A DNA stretch of 64,000 bases from Dokdonia sp. (GCA_020630915.1 JAHDIF010000002.1:1-64000), one strand, 5' to 3'. Positions 38,636-48,777 are shown, counted from the stretch's first letter. Translations and numbers: made by a program. Notes: a model not told the origin generated them from the sequence alone.

Positions 38636-40093
38636 TTAGAATTTTCCATTGGTGTTTTTCCACTCAGTTTTAGGTGGTATAGGGGAAATAACGTCCCAAT
38701 GCTCTACAATTTGTCCGTCTTCTAGTCTGAATAGATCGTAAAAAGCAGTATGTTCTCCTTTACCGAATTTCCCTTCACTCATAGCTAGTACAAAGTTTCC
38801 TTGACCTAATACTTTGTGAAGTTTAGTATATTCCATCACTAGTCCATTTTCGGCGAAATACTTCATCGCTTCTCCAAAGCCATCTAGACCATCTGCAACA
38901 GCAGGATTGTGCTGTACATAGTTAGTTGGATTGATGTAGGTAGTTAATTTGTCCATCTCGTGACCTAGTAATACCTTTTCAATAAAGTCTGTGACTGCTT
39001 TTTTATTTGCTTCTGTTTTGTCAAGATCTTTAATCTTAGTTGCTCCGTCAAATTGTGTTCTACCACTTGGATTCGGTTTTTGAACTTCTAATAAATTGTC
39101 CCAGTGCTCCACGATTTTTCCGTTTTCAAATTTAAAAACATCAAATCCTGCTTTGGGTCCAAAAAAGTCATACTCTGTATGCGTAAATACATAATCACCA
39201 TCTTCAAAAGCTCTCAATACATTTGCCTTAAAGCCTCCTTCTGGCGCGTGTTGCATTACTTCGCCAAAACCGGCTAAACCATCACCAACACTTAAATTAT
39301 GTTGAATGTATTTTTCTGGATTAATGTAAGAGATGGGTGTTTTGTCTCCATTATTAAAACTATTTAATAATGCGACTACTTTGTCTTTGTTTGTCATTTG
39401 TGTTTGTTTTAAATGTGTGAGTACTTGAGAACGAGTCATTTCTATAGAAGGTTGATTCATCATTCCCATAAATTCTTTTGAGGTAGCATCTTTCATAAAC
39501 GTTGGCAAATACGCATCAGAGTTTTCTTTAGTATCCCAGTAAATAATAACTACTTGTTTCCCCGTTTCGTCAACACCTGTAATGCGTTGTACATATCCTT
39601 TTTGAGTTGATGTTTTTGAGCCTACTTTTTTATTTACAACATCAAAATCTTCGGCATTTATAGCGTCTTTAAGCTCAAAAGACATCATTTCTATAAAACT
39701 GCTATTATCGGCCATAAAATCTGTGTTGATGGTGTAGCGATTCATTTTCATACTAGTTCCTTCAATCATTCCAGCATATTCACTTACAGCAGCATCACCC
39801 ATAAATTTTTTCATAGAAGCTTCAGCATCTGATATCGTTTTCCAGTATACAATTACCGTGTAGATACCCTCTTCATTAACACCGCTCTCGCGCCTAATAA
39901 AACCAGGTTGTTTACTCGTAAAATTTTCTTCAACTCTCGTGTCTAGCGCATTGAACGTTTGGCTATTTGCCGTTGATTTAAGAGAAAAAGTGGTTACTTC
40001 TACTACTGTATTCTTCATTTTTGCTTCTTTTTTTGAGCAGCTTGCGAAACCGATGAGCATAGCAAGCATAATGATGACTTTTGTGATTTTCAT
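38636..40093 (-). CDS. lipoprotein with two ABM and two SnoaL-like domains
   Basis: A 485-residue lipoprotein (Cys19 in IGFASC). Residues about 28-120 and 128-225 are two repeats of an antibiotic-biosynthesis-monooxygenase-like ferredoxin fold (EVTTFSLK, MMSFELKD, IVYW and IIYW). Residues about 232-355 and 362-475 are two SnoaL-like/NTF2 domains (YIQHN and YVQHN, FGEVM and FGEAM, IVEHWD twice). Both halves look duplicated. MTNKDKVV near 231 looks like the former start of the second half, suggesting a gene fusion. Function is unknown. Confidence 0.8.
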   Translation of the reverse strand: MKITKVIIMLAMLIGFASCSKKEAKMKNTVVEVTTFSLKSTANSQTFNALDTRVEENFTSKQPGFIRRESGVNEEGIYTVIVYWKTISDAEASMKKFMGDAAVSEYAGMIEGTSMKMNRYTINTDFMADNSSFIEMMSFELKDAINAEDFDVVNKKVGSKTSTQKGYVQRITGVDETGKQVVIIYWDTKENSDAYLPTFMKDATSKEFMGMMNQPSIEMTRSQVLTHLKQTQMTNKDKVVALLNSFNNGDKTPISYINPEKYIQHNLSVGDGLAGFGEVMQHAPEGGFKANVLRAFEDGDYVFTHTEYDFFGPKAGFDVFKFENGKIVEHWDNLLEVQKPNPSGRTQFDGATKIKDLDKTEANKKAVTDFIEKVLLGHEMDKLTTYINPTNYVQHNPAVADGLDGFGEAMKYFAENGLVMEYTKLHKVLGQGNFVLAMSEGKFGKGEHTAFYDLFRLEDGQIVEHWDVISPIPPKTEWKNTNGKF

Positions 40094-40112
40094 TTTGTAT
40101 TGGTGTTAATGG

Positions 40113-40742
40113 TTATAAAAATTCGCTTAAAAAGGCTTTCCCGTGATGTAGAGACTGTGTGTGGTATGCTTCTTTCTTAAGCAGTACGTAACTGGCATAC
40201 TGTTGCGTGCCAGGCATATCCATATTATCAGCATAGATTAAAGTGCCTTTATGAAATTGAGGTTCTAATAATTGAATAAGGGGTACGTATAGATCTTTCC
40301 AGCCATCGAGAAGTAAAAAATCTATGGGTTCTGAAAACGACTTGAGCGTTTCCATCGCGTCACCTATTCTTATCTCTATATATTCTTTTAAACCTGCTGC
40401 ATCAATATTCTGTTTTGCTTGTAGGGCTTTGCTTTCTATGAGTTCTGTAGTGATTACTTTTCCTCCGGTTGTACGTACAGCATTTGCTAAGTAAATGGTT
40501 GAAATCCCAAATGAGGTCCCGAATTCCACCACATTTTTGAGGTTATTTTCTATAATTAGTTTGCTTATATCTTCCCCTTGCTCTCTTGAGATAGGAAGAT
40601 AAGCGTCTTTAAAATCGTTAGGTTGTAGAGGGCGGAATATTGCTTTTAACACTCCCTTACCCATACGCTTGTAATCATTTTTTGCATCACTGTGTAGGAT
40701 GTCTAATGTTTGACGTACTTTATGTATAGCGATTGTACTCAT
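40113..40742 (-). CDS. class I SAM-dependent O-methyltransferase
   Basis: A 209-residue methyltransferase with the SAM-binding motif VVEFGTSFGISTIYLA, an acidic strand end in ITTELIESKA and DFLLLDGW. It resembles the small O-methyltransferase 3 (catechol/caffeoyl-CoA) family. It lies between an AraC regulator gene and the ABM/SnoaL lipoprotein gene (19-base gap) on the same strand, so the latter two are probably co-transcribed. Confidence 0.82.
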   Translation of the reverse strand: MSTIAIHKVRQTLDILHSDAKNDYKRMGKGVLKAIFRPLQPNDFKDAYLPISREQGEDISKLIIENNLKNVVEFGTSFGISTIYLANAVRTTGGKVITTELIESKALQAKQNIDAAGLKEYIEIRIGDAMETLKSFSEPIDFLLLDGWKDLYVPLIQLLEPQFHKGTLIYADNMDMPGTQQYASYVLLKKEAYHTQSLHHGKAFLSEFL

Positions 40743-40835
40743 ATATCGTTTGATTTATTGTCTATACAAAAGTAGTCTTACAGCTAGGTGATCGAACTAT
40801 AGAAAAAAGAGGAATGACTGTAAAAATGGGAAAAA

Positions 40836-41714
40836 CTATTTCCCTGTTCTAAATTGCTCTGGAGTGCTTTGGGTGAGTCTTTTAAAATATTTGTAGAAGT
40901 TAGTGACTTCTTCAAAACCCGATGCGTAGGCAATTTCTTTAACGGATAGATTGGTGTTAAGCAACAATCTTTTGATTTGTTTGGTCGCAATTTCATCTAC
41001 AAATTGCTTAGCAGATTTATTGATAATATTTTTTGTAATCGTATTCAGAGTTTTAGTGCTAATCCCTAAGAGGTTTGCAAAATCATTGACTTTCAATTGC
41101 TTATTTGCATTTTTTTCTACCAGATTTTGAAATTGGATAAATTCATTTAAGTATTTTTTTTCTAAATACGTTTGTACTCCTTCTGATTTTATCCGGAATA
41201 GCTGCGTGATTAAAATATGTAATTCACTACGGATAATGCTAAGGGAGTGACTATCATTTACAGAAAAATACTCCGTAGTAATGCGCTTTATGATTTGCTG
41301 TACGTTTTCAAATTCTGAATCACTTAACTGTATTTTTGGAACTCCTAGTTGTTCGTTAAATAGAAACATAGTTTTTTGCGCTTCTACTTTTTCTAGGTAG
41401 CTCACTAAAAATTCATTGGTAAAAAGGAGTAGAGAACCTTTGAGTTGCTCGCTCTTAAAAAATTTATGAATTTGGTCTTTTCTTATGGTGAGTAAGGTGC
41501 CTTTGGAGCACGGATATTTTGTAAAATCAATAGTGTGATAGCCGTTTCCTTTTTCTATAAATAGGATAATATAAAACTCCACCTTATGATGTGCCTCTAT
41601 GGAGTGATCCAGAATAGTACGTCCATATAACTCCTCTAGTTGCACAATATCAAAATGCGCTTTTGCATTTTGCTGGTTTTGAAATTTGATATGTTTGGTG
41701 GGTTCGTTGTTCAT
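40836..41714 (-). CDS. AraC family transcriptional regulator
   Basis: A 292-residue regulator with an N-terminal cupin-like sensor domain and a C-terminal AraC pair of helix-turn-helix motifs (LKVNDFANLLGISTKTLN; the second with SVKEIAYASGFEEVTNFYKYFKR). It precedes the methyltransferase by 93 bases on the same strand and probably controls the local cluster. Confidence 0.9.
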   Translation of the reverse strand: MNNEPTKHIKFQNQQNAKAHFDIVQLEELYGRTILDHSIEAHHKVEFYIILFIEKGNGYHTIDFTKYPCSKGTLLTIRKDQIHKFFKSEQLKGSLLLFTNEFLVSYLEKVEAQKTMFLFNEQLGVPKIQLSDSEFENVQQIIKRITTEYFSVNDSHSLSIIRSELHILITQLFRIKSEGVQTYLEKKYLNEFIQFQNLVEKNANKQLKVNDFANLLGISTKTLNTITKNIINKSAKQFVDEIATKQIKRLLLNTNLSVKEIAYASGFEEVTNFYKYFKRLTQSTPEQFRTGK

Positions 41715-41817
41715 TGCTTAATAGCATATTAAATTTAGGTAAAAGCTTAAAACCTATAGTTAAGTCGAGTACAAAATAGGCAGATGCTCTTATTGCAGAC
41801 GCACATCGTAACCAAAG

Positions 41818-43257
41818 TTACAAAGAAGGTCTCACCCCAATACTCTTAAACAGTTTGGCTTTGGTTTTAAAGAAACTGTTTTCTAGTTTATTTCGCTTTA
41901 AGCGGGCATCTATTAAGCTTTTTTCACGTGAGTTTACTAAGAATATAGAGCTTTCTCCTAATTCGAACTTACGTTCTTCACCATTGAGTAAAATTTCATA
42001 ATTACTCACGATATCAGATAGTAGGGTATTCTGTCTTGTGTAGGAATCGAGTTCTTGATATATGGCTTTTACTTCATTGAGTATCGTTACCTCTGTTGCT
42101 TTAAGATCTAGTTCTGTATTGCGTAGTTTAAGTTTAGCAAGGTTAAGATCTCCTCGTTCTTTTCTTAAAAACAACGGAAAGCTAAAATTTAATCCCCCTT
42201 TATACTGACTGTTTAAAAAGCTATTCGCCACATCAGGTGTTTCTGTCAGGAAGTTGTAGTTGAGCTCTAACTTAGGGAGTAGTTTATTTGCTTTAAGCCT
42301 TCTATCTACATCTAGTCCCTCTAGTTTAAAGTTGAGAGATTGTAGTTTGGGGTGATTGTCTAAGGTAAATGTATCTAATGTTTGTCCTTCTATTTGCAGA
42401 GAGACATCTACTTCTAGTTCTGCCTCAAGATTGGGGATTACATTATCTTCTAGCTCTAAGGGAACATCATTATCTAACCATAAAAAGTTAGCCACTTGCA
42501 TACCTGCATTAAAGAGGGCAACACGTGATTGTTCTAAACTTAGTTGTCTGTTTTGTAAAGAGATCAAAGCTTCTGTTGCGTCTATTTGAGCGCTTTCTCC
42601 TACTTCTGCACTTTTTTTAACTCCCTCATATCGCAACTGTGCGTTTGCCACAAACTGCTCAAATGTAATGACATCACGATAGGCTTGTAACCAATTAAAA
42701 TAGGCTACAGACGATTTATAAATGATCTCATTAAGCAGTAAATCACGATCTGCTTGTGTCTGGTTTCTAAAAATTTTGGCCTTTCGTAAAGTGGCCATAC
42801 GCTCATTAATCCAGAGCCCTTGTCCAATATTTACAGAAATTCCAGCCGCAAAGAGTCCATCATCTGGTACAAAATTTTGTGGGTTTAAGAATACGCCTTC
42901 GTTGCGCTCATATCCAGCTTGAAGCTCCACACCATACCACGTAGGAATTTTAAACTTTGCGTCTAGATTATCAAAATATTTTAGATCTTTAAAGTCCTTG
43001 CGCTCATAATCTACACTTAGTTTAGGATCAAATCCTCCACGTGCTTTAAGTAGTTGCGCTTGTCCTTCAGTCAGTGCCAGTTGGGCTTGTTTGGCTACCG
43101 GATGAAACTGCTTTACATAACCCAGATACTCTTCAAAGGTCAGTATTTCTTGACCGAGCGTGGGTGTGGTGGTTTGCGCCCCTTCGACTTGGCTCAGGAC
43201 AGGTTTCGCGAAAGCGTACCCAAAAACAAAAACAATTATCAATATTACTGATCTCAT
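41818..43257 (-). CDS. TolC family outer-membrane efflux protein
   Basis: A 479-residue outer-membrane factor with two long helical TolC repeats and a signal peptide. It is the last gene of the tetR-ABC-HlyD-TolC operon; its ATG overlaps the HlyD stop by four bases. The region just after the signal sequence is unusual: AFAKPVLSQVEGA is encoded by a palindrome copy followed by a CTTCGACTTGGCTCAGGACAGG repeat (43179-43213), so the cleavage site A-F-A is repeat-derived. Confidence 0.9.
   Translation of the reverse strand: MRSVILIIVFVFGYAFAKPVLSQVEGAQTTTPTLGQEILTFEEYLGYVKQFHPVAKQAQLALTEGQAQLLKARGGFDPKLSVDYERKDFKDLKYFDNLDAKFKIPTWYGVELQAGYERNEGVFLNPQNFVPDDGLFAAGISVNIGQGLWINERMATLRKAKIFRNQTQADRDLLLNEIIYKSSVAYFNWLQAYRDVITFEQFVANAQLRYEGVKKSAEVGESAQIDATEALISLQNRQLSLEQSRVALFNAGMQVANFLWLDNDVPLELEDNVIPNLEAELEVDVSLQIEGQTLDTFTLDNHPKLQSLNFKLEGLDVDRRLKANKLLPKLELNYNFLTETPDVANSFLNSQYKGGLNFSFPLFLRKERGDLNLAKLKLRNTELDLKATEVTILNEVKAIYQELDSYTRQNTLLSDIVSNYEILLNGEERKFELGESSIFLVNSREKSLIDARLKRNKLENSFFKTKAKLFKSIGVRPSL
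43179..43213. repeat. REP-like repeat joined to TTTCGCGAAA copy 10 (in tolC)
   Basis: CCCTTCGACTTGGCTCAGG resembles the TTCGAC...CTCAGG repeats widespread in Bacteroidetes. It runs straight into TTTCGCGAAA (43204-43213). The whole is in frame within the TolC coding sequence. Confidence 0.75.
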
Positions 43258-44600
43258 TTTTTTGCTGTATTTGCAGTTTCCGGTTGGTAATAATTAGGAG
43301 GGAACCCATTGAGTTGACGCCAAAGCTCGAACCAGATAGGAACATCGTCCAATAGGGCAATAGATCGCGCGCCAGAACCTGCTTGAAGCGCTTTAGGCCA
43401 GGGCTCTTGCTCTGGATCTGGGGCAATAAGTATACGGTATTTGCCATTATCACTAATAAAAGTTTCTACAGCTACAATACGCCCTGCATAGGTTCCTGTT
43501 GAAACATTAGGCCATCCACTAAAAATGATGGCTGGCCATCCGTCAAACATAATACGAACTTCTTCACCTGGATGAGCCAATGGTAAATCTATAGGGTCTA
43601 TAAACATTTCTACTGCCAGATCAGGATTTGCGGGCATTATATTTATGAGTTTGTCCCCTTCTTTAAACGTTTCTCCTACACCTGCTTGTATAGCTTTATT
43701 TATATAGCCAGTTTGTGGAGCACGCACTATGTAGAGACTATTTCTAATTTCATAGTTAGTGAGTGTGTTCTCAAGCTTGGTTACTTGTGCCTCTGCATCA
43801 AAACCGTTAGAAGAGGCTGTGAGTTGCTCGCTTCTTGCCTTATTAATCTTGTCAGAATAGGATGCTTGGACTCTGTTAATCTCAATTTCGGCATTGAGGA
43901 CATTGTTCCTGCTTTCTAGCAATTTATTTTCTTGCGATACGAGCTTTGCTTGCGTTTCTTGCTGCTTTAATCGCTTGTCTTCTACATCTTTTACGGCTTT
44001 TAAGCCTTCTTCTTGTAGTTGTAGCGTACGGTCATACTGGCGTTGTGCAATGGTAAGATTGGTTTTTGCAGCTTCAAAGTCTATACTATCACTTTGTACC
44101 TTAAGTTTAGATTGTAGCAATTTGTTTTTTGCCTGCTCTAGTTTAAGACCTCTTTCCTTTTGTAGGGCAGCAATTTGTTGTCCTAACGCACCTATTTTAC
44201 CTTCGTAGGCTTCTACAGAACTAGACTTTGCCTTTATCTGTAATTTTGTTCTATCAATAAGGTTCGGGTCAAAGTATTCATTCTTTACCTCAGATATCTG
44301 TAATATGGTATCTCCTTTATTTACTTTTTCGCCTTCTCTTACGTACCACTTTTCAATACGTCCTGGGATGGGAGATTGCACAGTAGCAGGTCTTTGATCT
44401 GGACGTAAGGTGGTAAGGTATCCTTTACCTGTAATATTTTGAGTCCAAGGTAAAAACAGGATAATGATACCTATAACAGAGAACACCAATAAGAATCTAT
44501 TAAAATGTTTAAAGTGTTTTTTATGCATTACTTTACTGACGGCCTTATAGTTCTTAAGGTCGACTGTTTTATTGAGTTTATTTTGAGCAATATTGAGCAT
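43254..44600 (-). CDS. HlyD-type periplasmic adaptor
   Basis: A 448-residue membrane-fusion protein with one N-terminal membrane segment (about 40-58), a split biotinyl-lipoyl domain (VQSPIPGRIEKWYVREGEKVNKGDTIL and, after the coiled coil, IVRAPQTGYINKAIQAGVGE), a long coiled-coil hairpin (about 130-290) and a C-terminal beta-barrel. It should bridge the ABC protein and TolC. The gap to the ABC gene is two bases. Confidence 0.92.
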   Translation of the reverse strand: MLNIAQNKLNKTVDLKNYKAVSKVMHKKHFKHFNRFLLVFSVIGIIILFLPWTQNITGKGYLTTLRPDQRPATVQSPIPGRIEKWYVREGEKVNKGDTILQISEVKNEYFDPNLIDRTKLQIKAKSSSVEAYEGKIGALGQQIAALQKERGLKLEQAKNKLLQSKLKVQSDSIDFEAAKTNLTIAQRQYDRTLQLQEEGLKAVKDVEDKRLKQQETQAKLVSQENKLLESRNNVLNAEIEINRVQASYSDKINKARSEQLTASSNGFDAEAQVTKLENTLTNYEIRNSLYIVRAPQTGYINKAIQAGVGETFKEGDKLINIMPANPDLAVEMFIDPIDLPLAHPGEEVRIMFDGWPAIIFSGWPNVSTGTYAGRIVAVETFISDNGKYRILIAPDPEQEPWPKALQAGSGARSIALLDDVPIWFELWRQLNGFPPNYYQPETANTAKK

Positions 44601-44602
44601 GT

Positions 44603-46267
44603 CTAATCTATTTTAATTACACGTCCATTTTCTACTAGAATATGGTTAGCGCAAAATTGTTTCCATTTTGGGTTCTGGCTTACGACTACAAGTGTCCAAG
44701 GATGATCTTTATCTGCTAAGAAGCTCATAAGTTGTTGCGCTTCTATCTCGCTAAAGTGATCCAGAGGATCCTTAAGTATAAGGAGCTTAGGCTTTCTTAT
44801 AATACTTCTAGCAAGTACAATCTTTTTTGCAACGGTATACGGGATTTGTCTTCCTTCTGGATACAGTACTGTTTGTAAACCTTTAGGCTGATTTTTTACA
44901 AACTGCGTTAGTCCTGTATGCTCCAAAGCCCACTGGATGTCTTTTTCTGTTAATGAAGTGTCACCAAATGTTAGATTTTCCCATAGGGTTCCTTCAAAAG
45001 GGGTTTCCTCATTTAATGACTGACCAACATAGGATCTATAGTGATTTAAATGTATACTTTTAAGAGATCTCTCATTGACAAACACTTCTCCAGAATCGGG
45101 CTCAAAAATTCCTGCAACAAGCCTGAGTAGTGTAGTTTTTCCAGATCCTTGCGGACCTTGAATAATATAATTTTCTCCAGAGTTTAAGGTTAGGGATATA
45201 TCTTCTAGAATTCTTTTTCCGCTCGAGCCTATGTAGGTTATATCCTTTAACTCTACGGTTAACGGAGTGTCCTTGGTTAATGGTTTATCTCCATCTTGCG
45301 GTTCTAGTTCTTTATCTACTACTTGACCTATTTTCTCTAAAGAAGTAAGAACATCATAAATAGATTCTAGTCCGGTAATAAGTTTTTCTACAGACCCAAT
45401 TACTAAAAGGATAATGATCTCTGCAGCCACAAATTGACCAATGTTCATCTGTTGATTTAGAACCAAGATTCCTCCTATAATGAGAAGTCCTGCAGTTACC
45501 AATACTTTAAACCCAATCATTTGTATAAACTGTAAGACTAGTATTCTAAAGTGGCTTTCTCGTGCTTTTAAGTAGTCTACAACAAGTTTGTCATTTTTTT
45601 CTAAAGCGAGTGATGTTTGTCCAGACAGTTTGAAACTAGTAATGGTTCTTGCTATTTCTTGAATCCAATGCGCCACCTTATATTTTTGTTTGGACTCATC
45701 AAGACTTGTGTCTAGACCTTTCTGAGCAGTAAATCTAAATACGAGATATACTAAGAAAATGAGTAAAACCCCATAAATAATAAAGAATGGGTGGTACAAT
45801 GATAGTAACAACAAACCAAAAATAATCTGCAATATAGCTGCCGGAAAGTCTATCAATATTTTAGGTAAACTCTTTTGTATCGTGAGTGTATCAAAAAAAC
45901 GATTTGCTAGTTCTGGCGGATAGAAATTGCTAAGCTCATTCATCTTAATTTTTGGGAATCGATAGGCAAATTCGAAAGAGGAGCGTGTAAATAGTTTTTG
46001 TTGTACATTCTCTAGAATGCGCATTTGCATAAGTTGTAACGCTCCAACGAATATGGTTCCAAGAGTTACAAGCGCTACCAGTATGATCCAAGAGGTACTG
46101 ATTTGTGCTCCTTGAATAAGATTGATAATAGCTTGTATTCCTAAAGGAAGCGAAAGGCTCACTAACCCTGCAAATATGGCATAGAAGATAATTTGCTTGA
46201 TATCTTTCTTGTCAAGTTGCAACATACTTGTAAGACGTTGTGTGGCTGTAAGAACAGTTTTTGCCAT
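44603..46267 (-). CDS. ABC exporter with degenerate nucleotide-binding domain
   Basis: A 554-residue fused membrane/ATPase subunit of the type-I exporter fold, with six hydrophobic segments in the first 300 residues. Walker A is intact (GPQGSGKT, about 367-374). The LSGGQ signature is replaced by IPYTV before AKKIVLARS, and Walker B reads [11 protein letters not shown], with Lys for the Walker B Asp and Asp for the catalytic Glu. ATP binding may remain, but hydrolysis would be abnormal unless another subunit helps. It sits between tetR and the adaptor gene. Confidence 0.88.
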   Translation of the reverse strand: MAKTVLTATQRLTSMLQLDKKDIKQIIFYAIFAGLVSLSLPLGIQAIINLIQGAQISTSWIILVALVTLGTIFVGALQLMQMRILENVQQKLFTRSSFEFAYRFPKIKMNELSNFYPPELANRFFDTLTIQKSLPKILIDFPAAILQIIFGLLLLSLYHPFFIIYGVLLIFLVYLVFRFTAQKGLDTSLDESKQKYKVAHWIQEIARTITSFKLSGQTSLALEKNDKLVVDYLKARESHFRILVLQFIQMIGFKVLVTAGLLIIGGILVLNQQMNIGQFVAAEIIILLVIGSVEKLITGLESIYDVLTSLEKIGQVVDKELEPQDGDKPLTKDTPLTVELKDITYIGSSGKRILEDISLTLNSGENYIIQGPQGSGKTTLLRLVAGIFEPDSGEVFVNERSLKSIHLNHYRSYVGQSLNEETPFEGTLWENLTFGDTSLTEKDIQWALEHTGLTQFVKNQPKGLQTVLYPEGRQIPYTVAKKIVLARSIIRKPKLLILKDPLDHFSEIEAQQLMSFLADKDHPWTLVVVSQNPKWKQFCANHILVENGRVIKID

Positions 46268-46271
46268 TGTT

Positions 46272-46946
46272 TTATGCGTTTAATGTTGTGGTGACTAAAT
46301 GTTTGAAATATTCTGTAGGAGTAATTGTGTCATTACAATCTGTAATAGATTTAAAATGATCTTTAAGGAAATGCTGGTGTAAAGCTCCATCTATTACAGT
46401 GCTGGCAAGGCTAGCAGCGTAGGGATAATCTGGATTTACGTTTTGGATCATTTCGCGCAAGCGGGAAACTAATTGTTTATAGATGTAGAAATATCCTTCT
46501 TTATTCTCTGTATCTACTTCTTTTGTGAGGTAGGATTTTGAGTACTCACTTATCACTATCTGGCTTAGTAAGACTTCATTAATGTGAGAAAAGCTAGAGT
46601 CTTCTTTAATCACTTGCGTTACAATCGTTAAGGCCCGGTTTAGTTTTTCTTTAGGATCTTGTAATGCCGCTGTCGCGAAAACTAAACGGTATTCCATCCA
46701 TCCCCAATACCAGTTCGTTAGATAGAGTAGGAGCTTGTGCTTATTTTCAAAATATCTGTATATCGAACTTTCATTAGAGCCAATAGCCGTTCCTAACTTT
46801 TTGAATGTAAACTCATCAAAGCCTAGTTTGTGAACTAGTAATATACTGTTTTGTACAATGCGTTTACCCAAATCCGAAGACTCTGGGTCTTTTACGTATA
46901 ACTGGTCGTGTACACTTATTTTAAGGTTTTGTAATAGCCTGTCCAT
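46272..46946 (-). CDS. TetR family regulator of the efflux operon
   Basis: A 224-residue TetR-type repressor with a helix-turn-helix [28 protein letters not shown] and a ligand domain. It lies four bases before the ABC gene and heads the operon. Overlapping perfect palindromes 27-57 bases upstream of its ATG are probably its own operator, so the operon is likely autorepressed and induced by a transported or toxic ligand. Confidence 0.9.
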   Translation of the reverse strand: MDRLLQNLKISVHDQLYVKDPESSDLGKRIVQNSILLVHKLGFDEFTFKKLGTAIGSNESSIYRYFENKHKLLLYLTNWYWGWMEYRLVFATAALQDPKEKLNRALTIVTQVIKEDSSFSHINEVLLSQIVISEYSKSYLTKEVDTENKEGYFYIYKQLVSRLREMIQNVNPDYPYAASLASTVIDGALHQHFLKDHFKSITDCNDTITPTEYFKHLVTTTLNA

Positions 46947-46972
46947 AATATCTTAATAATTTCAGATGCAAT

Positions 46973-47003
46973 ATTAATAGTATTACTATTAATTATTAAT
47001 AGT
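46973..47003. promoter_or_regulatory. TetR operator: two overlapping palindromes
   Basis: ATTAATAGTA-T-TACTATTAAT (46973-46993) is a perfect 21-base palindrome and ACTATTAAT-T-ATTAATAGT (46985-47003) a perfect 19-base one. They share one arm, which gives three half-sites. They lie in the tetR promoter region. Confidence 0.7.
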
Positions 47004-47043
47004 TTAACACGCTTTTAACGTGTGTTGCTGTATGTTCTTGATA

Positions 47044-47066
47044 ATTTTACTGGTAATTAGTAAAAT
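47044..47066. promoter_or_regulatory. inverted repeat upstream of the CutA-like gene
   Basis: ATTTTACT and AGTAAAAT are perfect 8-base arms around GGTAATT, 10 bases before the ATG. It could be an operator or a leader hairpin. Confidence 0.4.
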
Positions 47067-47075
47067 AGATATATT

Positions 47076-47390
47076 ATGATGCTATTAAACGTTATGACGA
47101 CGAGTTCGTCACAAGCAAAGGAAATTGCACTTTATTTATTAGAAAATAAATTAATAGCACAAGCCACCATAGGGGAGAAAGAAGTTTTTGAGGCAGATAA
47201 TAACCACCAACTTAAAAGTTCGCAGCGATATGTTGTAAAGGGGATATCAAAGGCACTGCTGTTTGATACGATAAATAAGCGTTTACGAACCAAGTATCCA
47301 ACAGCAATGCCCACTTTATTTGCAGAGCCTTTAATCTATATCGATCCAGAGCAAAATGAGCACTTTCTGGAACGCATTGTAAAAGTATAG
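47076..47390 (+). CDS. CutA-like small protein
   Basis: This 104-residue protein has a ferredoxin-like CutA pattern: TTSSSQAKEIALYLLENKLIAQATI at the start and a C-terminal FAEPLIYIDPEQNEHFLERI. CutA proteins are trimeric and were linked to divalent cation tolerance. Similarity is moderate and the usual Cys-Val-N motif is replaced by QAT. Two ATGs lie in tandem at the start. Confidence 0.55.
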   Translation: MMLLNVMTTSSSQAKEIALYLLENKLIAQATIGEKEVFEADNNHQLKSSQRYVVKGISKALLFDTINKRLRTKYPTAMPTLFAEPLIYIDPEQNEHFLERIVKV

Positions 47391-47401
47391 CGTTTAGGGA
47401 T

Positions 47402-48775
47402 TTATTTCTTTCTAAACTTTAACTTCTTTTCGATAGACTCTATCATAAAATTTGCGATGTCGAGTCCTGTTGCCGCTTCGATTCCTTCAAGACCAGGTGA
47501 CGAATTTACTTCTAGTAATAATGGCCCTTTATTAGACCTTATGATATCTACGCCTGCAACGGGTAGATTAAGAATTTTTGCTGCTTTGATGGCTAGTTTA
47601 CGCTCTTGTGCGGTTATTTTAATTTTAGACGCACTACCACCTTGATGGATGTTTGCTCTAAATTCACCTTTGGCCGCCTGTCGTTGCATAGAGGCTACAA
47701 TCTTACCGTTTACTACAAAGCATCGTATATCCTGACCATTTGCTTCTTTAATAAACTCTTGCACTAGGATATTGGTTTTTACACTCTTAAAAGCGTTGAT
47801 CACACTTTCTGCGGCTTTTGTGGTTTCTGCAAGAACAACCCCTTTTCCCTGAGTACTTTCTAATAGCTTTATAATTAAAGGTGCACCATTCACCATTTTT
47901 ATGAGGTCTTTAGTATCTAAAGGAGAGTTTGCAAAGCCAGTGATAGGGATATGAATATCATTTTTTGCAAAAATTTGAGTGGCTAGCAATTTGTCTCTCG
48001 ACTGCGTAATGGCATCAGCGGAGTTAAGACAGTAGGCACCCATAGCGTCAAATTGCCTAATTAAAGCACACGCATAAAAGGTTACTGATGGCTTAATTCT
48101 TGGTATGATTGCGTCAAAGGCATCTATAATATTACCCCCACGATACCGGATTTGAGGTTCGGTTGCGTCAAATTTCATATAGGCCTGCTCTACATTAAGA
48201 AAAACCATATCGTGACCGCGTGCTCTTCCAGCCTCCATAAGTCGCTTATTGCTGTATAGCTCTGTATTACTTGCGAGAAGGGCTATTTTAAGTCCAGTTT
48301 TTTCTTTTTTAAAGGCACTATATTTTACATCTAGATCTTCTGGTGTGTACGAAGTTATAAGGAAGCCCTCAGAAGGATTTACTAGATATCTATGCTGTAA
48401 GGCTTCTCTTCCTAAGAGCATTCTATACTCCATAGAGTCTCTATTTGCTAAGGTGAGTTCTATATCAAAAGTGTCTTCTCCTATGGTAATGGGAGCTTTA
48501 ATAACAATGCGCTCTTCTGCAATGCCTATGGAGCTTTTTATAGTTCTTCTCGCGTGAATTTTGGCCTCGCACTTAATGGAGATACTTCTATTTACTTGAA
48601 GCGGATTTACTTCAAATTTAACCCATTCTTCGGTACCTTTTACTATAGGTTTAATATTGTTTGCTTGTATAGAGGATGTCTTTGCTCCAGAGTCTACACG
48701 GGCTTTGATGGCCGGAATTCCAAAAGTGTGAAAAGAACACCATTCTTCACTGCCTATTATTGTTAGATGGTTCAT
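47402..48775 (-). CDS. rimK: RimB-RimK fusion: ATP-grasp glutamate ligase
   Basis: A 457-residue protein. The N-terminal 140 residues form a retropepsin-like RimB domain with the aspartyl motif VDSGAKTSS, and residues about 160-457 form a RimK ATP-grasp ligase ([54 protein letters not shown]). RimK adds Glu residues to the C-terminus of ribosomal protein S6 or other acceptors, and RimB-type proteases trim them. It lies two bases after the RMD1/YagE gene. Confidence 0.88.
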   Translation of the reverse strand: MNHLTIIGSEEWCSFHTFGIPAIKARVDSGAKTSSIQANNIKPIVKGTEEWVKFEVNPLQVNRSISIKCEAKIHARRTIKSSIGIAEERIVIKAPITIGEDTFDIELTLANRDSMEYRMLLGREALQHRYLVNPSEGFLITSYTPEDLDVKYSAFKKEKTGLKIALLASNTELYSNKRLMEAGRARGHDMVFLNVEQAYMKFDATEPQIRYRGGNIIDAFDAIIPRIKPSVTFYACALIRQFDAMGAYCLNSADAITQSRDKLLATQIFAKNDIHIPITGFANSPLDTKDLIKMVNGAPLIIKLLESTQGKGVVLAETTKAAESVINAFKSVKTNILVQEFIKEANGQDIRCFVVNGKIVASMQRQAAKGEFRANIHQGGSASKIKITAQERKLAIKAAKILNLPVAGVDIIRSNKGPLLLEVNSSPGLEGIEAATGLDIANFMIESIEKKLKFRKK

Positions 48776-48777
48776 GG

